Part shown: positions 26,387 through 32,338 of the stretch, piece after piece
How the letters are laid out: the number at the start of each line of letters is the position of its first letter
How positions within the stretch are numbered: the first letter of the stretch is position 1
Assembly: GCA_028278145.1 (NCBI GenBank)
Contig: JANQEV010000087.1
Location: 1-32,338 of the forward strand
Length of the DNA: 32,338 nt
From: Chromatiales bacterium
Lineage (GTDB): Bacteria; Pseudomonadota; Gammaproteobacteria; Chromatiales; Chromatiaceae
Direction of reading: 5' to 3'
Translations under genes and position numbers: made by a program
The notes under the pieces: generated by a model
Database searches by the model: none
Told to the model about the DNA's origin: nothing
What the model saw: the letters and a program-made list of their open reading frames with translations, nothing else

Positions 26387-28135
26387 ATGGGCTCAAAAAA
26401 GATACTACTGGTTGACGATGAAGTGCGCGTACTGGATGGGTACCGCAGGGGTCTGCGCAGAAAATACAAACTGGATACCGCCAGCAGCGGCCAGGAAGCC
26501 CTTGATCTTCTGAATAATAATGAATATGCCGTAGTTATCGCTGATATGCGCATGCCTGGCATGTCCGGGCTGGAACTGCTGACAGAAATCCGCAGACTCT
26601 GCCCTGATACGGCACGCATAATGCTCACCGGAAACGCCGACCAGCAGACCGTCATCGATGCGGTCAATCAAGGCAAGGTGTATCGATTTCTCACCAAACC
26701 CTGTGCTAGCACTACCATGGAATCTGCCATCGAGGAGGGCATCCAATACTACCAACACTCCAAGGACAGGCATGAGGAGATGCAATATAACGCCTCACGG
26801 GCCAGAGATCTGGCCAGAATTCTCTCCCATCAATCCTTACACGACCCACTAACCGGGCTGAATAATCGGTATTCCTTTGAAAACCAGCTGGACAGACTGG
26901 CAGAAGCCCCGGAAGTTGAGGGGCGCAATCATGCCGTATGCTATATCGACATAGATCATTTCCATGTCATCAATGCCGCCCATGGACCAATTGTGGGAGA
27001 CATGGTCCTTACTCATGTAGCAGCCACCCTCAAGGAGGACCGGCGCGAGGACGATCTGGTGGCTCGTCTCTCGGATGACAAATTCACTATTCTGCTGAGC
27101 GACTGCAACCTGGAACAGGCCAAACAACTGGTAGAGAAGCTACAGCAGCGCTTACAGGAATCGACCCTGGAACATGGTGGACAACAGATCAAGATCAGCA
27201 CCAGCATCGGCCTCACCCCCGTAACTGGAAATGACTGGAGCGCCAGCTCCATACTCCATACCGCAGAGGCTGCCTGCTCCCTGGCCAAGGAGCATGGTCG
27301 AAACAATATGCATGTATCCGACCAGCAAGACCCGGAATTGAAACGGCGTATGGGCAACATGCTCCTGACATCTGATATCAGCAGCGCCCTGGAGGAAGAG
27401 AGATTCCGGCTCTACTATCAAACCATTGCTCCCCTCAATCCTGAGGCAGATCAGGGACTGCGTTTTGAACTGTTGATCCGCATGCTGGACCGGGAAGGCA
27501 ATATCCATATGCCAGGTGAATTCCTGCCCGCAGCGGAATATTACCATCTGTCACCCAAGATAGACCGTTGGGTTATCCGTAGCGCCGCCTCCTGGCTGGA
27601 GCAACATCCACGGCAACTGGAAAAACTCTCATCCTGTTCCATTAACCTGTCCGGACTCTCTCTGGGTAATCAGGAAGTATTGCAGTGTATTAGCGAAACC
27701 TTTGCATCAGGCAAGATACCTCGCAACAAGATCTGTTTTGAGGTTACCGAGACCGCTGCGATCCTGAAGATTGATACCGCACTGGAGTTCATCCATGCCC
27801 TCAAGTCACAGGGATTTCTGTTTTCCCTGGATGACTTCGGCAGCGGCTACTCCTCATTTACCTATCTCAGAGATCTGCCAGTGGACTATCTCAAGATAGA
27901 CGGCACCTTTGTAAAAACCATGGATATAGACAAGATAAACCGAAGCATGGTCAAGTCTATTCATGAGATTGGACAGGCCATGGAAATCAAGACCATCGCT
28001 GAGTTTGTGGAAAATGAGGATATACGCAGTCACCTGCAGGAGCTGAAGATTGATTTTGCCCAGGGCTATCTGATTGCCAAACCCCAGCCCCTGGACAACC
28101 TGGATCAGATAGAACCGGAGTCAGACTCCAAATAA
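26387..28135 (+). CDS. Response regulator with degenerate GGDEF and intact EAL domain (HnoB-like)
   Basis: A cytoplasmic 582-residue regulator. The REC domain has the phosphoacceptor Asp53 (VVIADMRMPGMSG), the acidic VDDE and the Lys in FLTKPC. A short coiled segment leads to a GGDEF domain whose signature is lost (RLSDDKF at about 225-231), so cyclase activity is unlikely. The EAL domain keeps its catalytic set: FELLIRM (about 359), INLSGLS, FEVTETA, LDDFGSGYSSF, YLKIDGTF, EFVENED and AQGYL. It should therefore be a phosphorylation-controlled c-di-GMP phosphodiesterase. It converges on the H-NOX/kinase/regulator genes and resembles HnoB of the Shewanella nitric-oxide network, though HnoB is the REC-EAL form. 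No strong ribosome binding site is visible. Confidence 0.92.
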   Translation: MGSKKILLVDDEVRVLDGYRRGLRRKYKLDTASSGQEALDLLNNNEYAVVIADMRMPGMSGLELLTEIRRLCPDTARIMLTGNADQQTVIDAVNQGKVYRFLTKPCASTTMESAIEEGIQYYQHSKDRHEEMQYNASRARDLARILSHQSLHDPLTGLNNRYSFENQLDRLAEAPEVEGRNHAVCYIDIDHFHVINAAHGPIVGDMVLTHVAATLKEDRREDDLVARLSDDKFTILLSDCNLEQAKQLVEKLQQRLQESTLEHGGQQIKISTSIGLTPVTGNDWSASSILHTAEAACSLAKEHGRNNMHVSDQQDPELKRRMGNMLLTSDISSALEEERFRLYYQTIAPLNPEADQGLRFELLIRMLDREGNIHMPGEFLPAAEYYHLSPKIDRWVIRSAASWLEQHPRQLEKLSSCSINLSGLSLGNQEVLQCISETFASGKIPRNKICFEVTETAAILKIDTALEFIHALKSQGFLFSLDDFGSGYSSFTYLRDLPVDYLKIDGTFVKTMDIDKINRSMVKSIHEIGQAMEIKTIAEFVENEDIRSHLQELKIDFAQGYLIAKPQPLDNLDQIEPESDSK

Positions 28136-28167
28136 AACACCTAAACACCCCAGATATAGCATGCCGC

Positions 28168-29319
28168 CTATTTGCGGCTCAAAACCAGCACCCGTACCGG
28201 GCCGCTTATGATATCATTCTCTTCAGAGACAGCCAGCCGCAACAGGACAGCGGTGCTCAGTTCCTGTCCTTTTGCCACCAACAGCGCACCCCCCTCCGAG
28301 TAAATATACTGGTCCAGGATCATGCCTGGTTTCAGTTTGGTAATGGGTAGAGTCATTACCTCAAAGCTGGCCCCTCCCTCTCCTGCCACTAGCGCCTGCA
28401 CCAGAGCGGGCTCATACTTGTCTGGCTCAGCTTTCAGCTCATCGATTGCATCCACGGCGCTCTTGCCACTTACGATAAGCGTATCATAGGCCAGAGCCAC
28501 CTTCAGGATCTGTCCCCCAAGCATACCTTTTTGACTCAGGGTGAGCTTAGGACCAACTTCAATACTGTCCGCTTCAGCATTCTGCTGTTTTACCATAGCG
28601 GCAACTGCTTCAAAACGCGGTATGTGCTGCAACAGGCGGGCACCAATTTCCGGATGCTTATTGAATTGCAGCAGTTCTGACTTTTCTATTTTCTTACCCT
28701 CTGTGATCTTCTGCATCAGCTCCGAGGGCAGGGTGATACACCCAAGCTGTGACAACATGGCAGCCAACTCATAGCTCCAGAGATCCGGGAGCTTAAGTTG
28801 CTTGGCCATGGACAGGACCACACGTTTTATACGTGATGCCCGACTGAAAGAGTGAGGGTCCACCAATCCGAGGATATCTGCCAGCAGATTGACCGTTCCC
28901 TTCAGGGTTTTATTGATCAGATCCCGTTCAGCCGTAACATGCCTATACTGCTGAATACCATCAATCATGGTCTCAAACAGGACCCCGATTGGCACCGGTT
29001 TATTCAGAAAGCGGAATATCTGACCATCATTGATAGCATTTATTGCTACATCCAGGGTGGCATTTCCCGTAAGCATCACCCGGACCGTATCAGGTGACAG
29101 CGCACGCACCTGATACAGGAACTCCAGGCCATCCATATTTGGCATCTGCATGTCAGAAATCACAACAGCAAAGGGGCCATCATGGGTTATCGCCTGGATT
29201 CCATCCCCACCACTGGCCGCAGTAACCAGGTTTATGCGTTTATGAAACTGGCGGTTAAACGACGCCAGTAGATTTCGATCATCATCCACCAACAATACTT
29301 TTTCAGCAGGGCCGGCCAT
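28168..29319 (-). CDS. Response regulator with degenerate HD-GYP domain (HnoD-like)
   Basis: A 383-residue cytoplasmic regulator. The REC domain has VDDD, the phosphoacceptor Asp56 (VVISDMQMPNMDG), Thr in MLTGNA and Lys in FLNKPV. The output domain follows the HD-GYP fold, with HSFSRASRIKRVVLSMA and a conserved FNKHPEIGARLLQHI, but the catalytic residues are gone. HDIGK is replaced by SQLGC (190-194), the HHE segment by KQQN (244-247), and there is no GYP. It should bind partners rather than cleave c-di-GMP. In Shewanella, HnoD is also a REC-degenerate HD-GYP protein, and it inhibits HnoB until phosphorylated by HnoK. GAGGTGGG precedes the ATG. It lies 102 bases after the REC-HDOD gene. Confidence 0.9.
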   Translation of the reverse strand: MAGPAEKVLLVDDDRNLLASFNRQFHKRINLVTAASGGDGIQAITHDGPFAVVISDMQMPNMDGLEFLYQVRALSPDTVRVMLTGNATLDVAINAINDGQIFRFLNKPVPIGVLFETMIDGIQQYRHVTAERDLINKTLKGTVNLLADILGLVDPHSFSRASRIKRVVLSMAKQLKLPDLWSYELAAMLSQLGCITLPSELMQKITEGKKIEKSELLQFNKHPEIGARLLQHIPRFEAVAAMVKQQNAEADSIEVGPKLTLSQKGMLGGQILKVALAYDTLIVSGKSAVDAIDELKAEPDKYEPALVQALVAGEGGASFEVMTLPITKLKPGMILDQYIYSEGGALLVAKGQELSTAVLLRLAVSEENDIISGPVRVLVLSRK

Positions 29320-29421
29320 ATCCCACCTCGGTTAGTATCCAAAAAACTACTGCGAACCCTCTCGCATCCAAACAGCTCGATTCGTGCTTAATTGCACAAC
29401 CATCCCTTCTAACATAGAGCA

Positions 29422-30636
29422 TTAAACAGCTTGCTCCTGACTTAGATCTACATCAGCATAGATCGACTCCCAAGTGGCAACCCGATGCTCCAAGCCTAAC
29501 CCAGACAAATACTCCATAGAGATATGCCTGTTGTCCTGACCTGGATAGCTGCTGTCCAGGGCATCTGCCACATGGACTGCAGTAAGTGGCGCAAATACCG
29601 TCCCTTGAGACAGCTCTGGCTTGTGGTGAAATGCAACTGTCTCCATTACTGCATCGGAAAATCCCCACAGTCCCAGCAGATAGGCACCCACCGCACCATG
29701 ATGGGTTCCCAGCACCTCCATCTCGGCACGGTAAAAGTTAGTGCCACCCTGCGCCAAGGCATGCACCTGCCCATACTCTTTAGGCATGTTATAAGCCAGG
29801 ACAAGTTTCCCAATATCATGCATAAAACCTGACAGGTAACACTCATCCAACATATCCACATCTACCTGTTCTGACTCTGCAATACGTTTGGCCAGAAGGC
29901 CAACCCTGATACTGTGATCCGCCAGCTCACGCAGCGAAAGGCCGCTGAGCTTGGCACTGTTCTTGCCAAATTGTGAAAACAGCCCCACCGATAAAACCAG
30001 GTGCTTAATAGTATCCAGACCTAACAGGGTTGCAGCTTCACCTGGAGTAGATATATGTCGGCCAAATCCGAAAAAGGCTGAGTTTACCAACTGCAGGGTT
30101 TTGGCCGTTATGGCCGGATCCTTGGCAATAGAGTTCCCAACGGCCTTAACCGACACATTGGGAGAATTGATCTTCTCCACAATTTCCACATAGATATCCG
30201 GAAGGCTGGGCAAGGCCACAGTACCAGACACCAGGGACTGCAGCCTGGAATCATCCAGAAGTTCACGCAGGCTCAAAGCCCTGGTCAGCGCATCCTTGAG
30301 CAGTTTTATATCACATGGCTTGGTAAAAAACTGGTGGGCCAGCTTTACCGATGACATAGTCATATCCTCATTGGAGTAACCAGAAAGGATAAAGCGCACC
30401 ATATTAGGATAGAGACGCGACACTTCGGACAACAACTGGACACCGTTGATTCCAGGCATACGCATATCGGTAACTAAAGCATCAAAACTATCTTGTGCCA
30501 TCAACTCCAGCCCCTGTTCACTTGATAGCACAAACGACATATCCCACTGCCGGCGTTCATTACGCAGGGCGCGCTTCAACCCGTCCAGGATACGGGCATC
30601 ATCATCCACAAACAGGATTTTTTTCTTAGTACTCAT
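29422..30636 (-). CDS. Response regulator with HDOD output domain
   Basis: A 404-residue cytoplasmic regulator. The REC domain has VDDD, the phosphoacceptor Asp57 (ALVTDMRMPGING), Ser in ILSGYS and Lys in FFTKPC. The HDOD domain, at about 140-340, has LPSLPDIYVEIVEKINSP, the AKDPAITAKTLQLVNSAFFG segment and GLDTIKHLVLSVGLF. It keeps an HD pair in SGFMHDIGKLVLA, as many HDOD proteins do. HDOD domains are usually non-enzymatic scaffolds or signalling modules. The gene begins six bases after the histidine kinase stop codon, so it is in the same operon and is a likely phosphorylation target of that kinase. The ribosome binding site is weak (CCGGAA). Confidence 0.92.
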   Translation of the reverse strand: MSTKKKILFVDDDARILDGLKRALRNERRQWDMSFVLSSEQGLELMAQDSFDALVTDMRMPGINGVQLLSEVSRLYPNMVRFILSGYSNEDMTMSSVKLAHQFFTKPCDIKLLKDALTRALSLRELLDDSRLQSLVSGTVALPSLPDIYVEIVEKINSPNVSVKAVGNSIAKDPAITAKTLQLVNSAFFGFGRHISTPGEAATLLGLDTIKHLVLSVGLFSQFGKNSAKLSGLSLRELADHSIRVGLLAKRIAESEQVDVDMLDECYLSGFMHDIGKLVLAYNMPKEYGQVHALAQGGTNFYRAEMEVLGTHHGAVGAYLLGLWGFSDAVMETVAFHHKPELSQGTVFAPLTAVHVADALDSSYPGQDNRHISMEYLSGLGLEHRVATWESIYADVDLSQEQAV

Positions 30637-30642
30637 TTCCGG

Positions 30643-31974
30643 TCACTGTGTAATTGGCAGGCGTATGACAAAGGTAGCGCCCTTTCCCTGTTGGCTCTCT
30701 ACATCAATACTCCCGTGGTGCTTGTCCACAACAACAGAATAGGCAATGGCCAACCCCTGTCCGGTACCCTGACCTACCTTTTTGGTGGTAAAGAATGGAT
30801 CGAATATTCGATCGCGCACCTCTGGCGGCATTCCAACTCCGGTATCACTGATCTTGATAAGAACCCAGTTATCCTTCTTTCTGGTTGAGATTCGAATCAA
30901 CCCCTTGTCTGCCCCTTCCAGTTCGGAGGCATCACTGATGGCATGGGCGGCATTGACCACGACATTCAGTATTACCTGGTTAAAGTCCCCGGGGAAACAA
31001 GGCACCAGAGGCAGATCTGGATCCAGATCAGTCTCCAACTCAGCAACATATTTCCACTCATTACGGGAAACTGTCACCGTATTCTGAATGGCCGAATTGA
31101 TATCGATAGAGGTCTTCTCCTCCAACCCAGGGTGAGAAAACTCATTCATGGCCCGCACAATCCCAGCTACACGATCAATCCCCTCCAGTGTCTGTTCCAC
31201 TGCCTTGGGAAGCTCCTCTCGCAGGTAGGCAAAATCTATCTCCTCTGCAACCTCCTCACATTTGGCAATTAGCTCTTCCGGTACCGACCCCTGACGGGCC
31301 GCAACCACCAGTTGATCACGCACCCTGGCCAACCGCTCAATGTCGATAAACGAATCCCGGAAGAACCTGGTATTGTCCCCGACAAACTGTATAGGCGTAT
31401 TGATCTCGTGGGCGATGCCTGCCGCAAGCTGGCCTATAGCTTCCAGTTTCAGTGCCTGGCGCAGTTGTAGCTCCATACTATTCCATTCCGCCTCGGCCTC
31501 CCGCCGCTTGGTAATATCACGCACGCTAATGATAATCAGCGCCCGCTCTGGAAGAGCAACCTTGCTTATGGTGAGCTCAAGTGGAAACCTGGAACCGTCA
31601 CTGCGTTTACCCTCCATCTCAAGTAGGGCACAGGTTGGCTCTCTGGTACCGGTCTCAACATACTCTGCAAAGGTAATATCACTGCCGGCAAAATTGAGCA
31701 GGTCCTCAATATGACGACCAATTACCGCTCCCTCGGAATAGTAAAAAATAATCTGGGCAGCACGGTTGAACATCTCTATGCGACCAGTTTCACTCACAAT
31801 AATGATTCCATCAGCTGTTGCCTCCAGGATGGAACGACTGGTGTTTTCTCTCTCGATCAGGTCCTGATTCAACTGATAAAGCTCGAGGCTCTTTTGCTCC
31901 AGCAGCTCTTCTGCCTGCTTGCGGGCCGCACGTTCCCTGGCACATCTTCTGGTAAGCCGCTCAATCTCGTCCAT
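30643..31974 (-). CDS. hnoK: PAS-domain histidine kinase coupled to H-NOX (HnoK-like)
   Basis: A soluble sensor kinase of 443 residues with no membrane segment. Order: N-terminal coiled coil (ERAARKQAEELLEQKSLELY), a PAS domain at about 45-155 (ATADGIIIVSETGRIEMFN), the H-box with phosphoacceptor His189 (GQLAAGIAHEINTPIQFVGD), then the ATPase domain with N-box (NVVVNAAHAI), G1 (SDTGVGMPPEVRDRIFDPFF) and G2 (GQGTGQGLAI). The H-NOX stop codon is 3 bases upstream of its ATG, and the AAGGAG ribosome binding site lies in the last H-NOX codons, so expression is tightly coupled. In characterised systems NO-bound H-NOX inhibits the kinase. The symbol is given by context and family resemblance, not by strict orthology. 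Confidence 0.9.
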   Translation of the reverse strand: MDEIERLTRRCARERAARKQAEELLEQKSLELYQLNQDLIERENTSRSILEATADGIIIVSETGRIEMFNRAAQIIFYYSEGAVIGRHIEDLLNFAGSDITFAEYVETGTREPTCALLEMEGKRSDGSRFPLELTISKVALPERALIIISVRDITKRREAEAEWNSMELQLRQALKLEAIGQLAAGIAHEINTPIQFVGDNTRFFRDSFIDIERLARVRDQLVVAARQGSVPEELIAKCEEVAEEIDFAYLREELPKAVEQTLEGIDRVAGIVRAMNEFSHPGLEEKTSIDINSAIQNTVTVSRNEWKYVAELETDLDPDLPLVPCFPGDFNQVILNVVVNAAHAISDASELEGADKGLIRISTRKKDNWVLIKISDTGVGMPPEVRDRIFDPFFTTKKVGQGTGQGLAIAYSVVVDKHHGSIDVESQQGKGATFVIRLPITQ

Positions 31975-31977
31975 CCA

Positions 31978-32338
31978 TCACTCCTTCAAGGTGAGATAGA
32001 ATCTCACTGCCGAGCCATAAGAACGAATCTCATCTTCTCGTTGAATGCTTATCTCTTCCCCAAAATGCTCACACGCTCCCTCCATCATGCCGTGAGCCAG
32101 ACCAGCCAGGGCACGCCGGGAACGATAGGTGACAATCAACTGGCCGGGGCCGGGGGAAGAAAATTCAAACTCCGGCAACTCAGCATCAGGATAGAGTTTA
32201 CGTACCTCCACATGGATGTGGTCATCCACCGAGCGCATAAAGTCAAAGGCGTTATCCACAGTAGCGGTAAAATGGGGGTAGCTGGCAATCAGGGCGCCCA
32301 TCGATACCGCGACATGATCGCGAGCGCGTTGAAGGCCG
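31978..32338 (-). CDS. H-NOX heme nitric-oxide/oxygen-binding protein, C-terminal part (cut by window edge)
   Basis: The frame is open to the right edge, so the ATG at 32301 is internal and the N-terminus is outside the window. About 119 C-terminal residues are visible. The H-NOX hallmark YxSxR, which holds the heme propionates, is present as YRSRR (32113-32127). Around it lie HIHVEVRKLYPDAELPEFEF, GLAHGMMEGACEHFGEEISI and the ending YGSAVRFYLTLKE, as in stand-alone bacterial H-NOX proteins. The proximal heme His, normally near residue 102, should be just upstream, beyond or near the window edge. H-NOX proteins bind NO at ferrous heme and pass the signal to a partner kinase; that kinase gene follows at once. 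Confidence 0.9.
   Translation of the reverse strand, partial: GLQRARDHVAVSMGALIASYPHFTATVDNAFDFMRSVDDHIHVEVRKLYPDAELPEFEFSSPGPGQLIVTYRSRRALAGLAHGMMEGACEHFGEEISIQREDEIRSYGSAVRFYLTLKE

Noticed and set aside
32301..32301. ATG at 32301 as the start of the H-NOX gene
   Set aside because: The frame stays open to the window edge and an H-NOX domain needs about 180 residues, so this Met is internal and the gene is truncated by the window.

Overview
The window comes from a gammaproteobacterial chromosome. The gene order def-fmt-rsmB divergent from LysM-dprA-smg-topA is typical of that class, and slyX, prlC, hemB without the zinc cysteines, and ubiD agree with it. Genus cannot be fixed from the sequence. 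A free-living or symbiotic sulfur oxidiser of the Chromatiales type is a guess based on gene order and style of signalling proteins.

Bases 1-12538 are mostly housekeeping. On the minus strand lies def-fmt-rsmB (rsmB runs off the left edge). Divergent from it are a LysM protein, dprA, smg and topA, then purE, tsaC and slyX. A mlaC-like gene faces slyX across a bidirectional terminator, and hemB-aroE follow. Two intergenic spaces are not empty. The topA-purE gap holds nested inverted repeats. The tsaC-slyX gap holds a candidate minus-strand small RNA with its own promoter-like sequence and intrinsic terminator.

Bases 12890-17915 hold two convergent signalling genes: a chemoreceptor with a C-terminal CZB zinc-binding domain, and a membrane GGDEF-EAL protein whose periplasmic part carries a c-type heme motif (CTKCH). 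Bases 18356-26245 hold a gamma-carbonic-anhydrase-like gene, a lemA/GIDE-domain pair, prlC, an SH3-anchor protein, ubiD and an orphan ParA-type ATPase. A 274-bp element with terminal inverted repeats sits between prlC and the SH3 gene and supplies the prlC stop codon.

Bases 26387-32338 form a signalling island. An H-NOX heme nitric-oxide sensor (cut by the right edge), a PAS histidine kinase, a REC-HDOD regulator and a REC-degenerate HD-GYP regulator are on the minus strand. Convergent to them is a REC-GGDEF(degenerate)-EAL protein. The parts resemble the H-NOX/HnoK/HnoB/HnoD network known from Shewanella and Vibrio, in which nitric oxide alters kinase output and so c-di-GMP breakdown. Here a REC-HDOD arm is present and no REC-HTH gene is visible. 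This is the most interesting system in the window.
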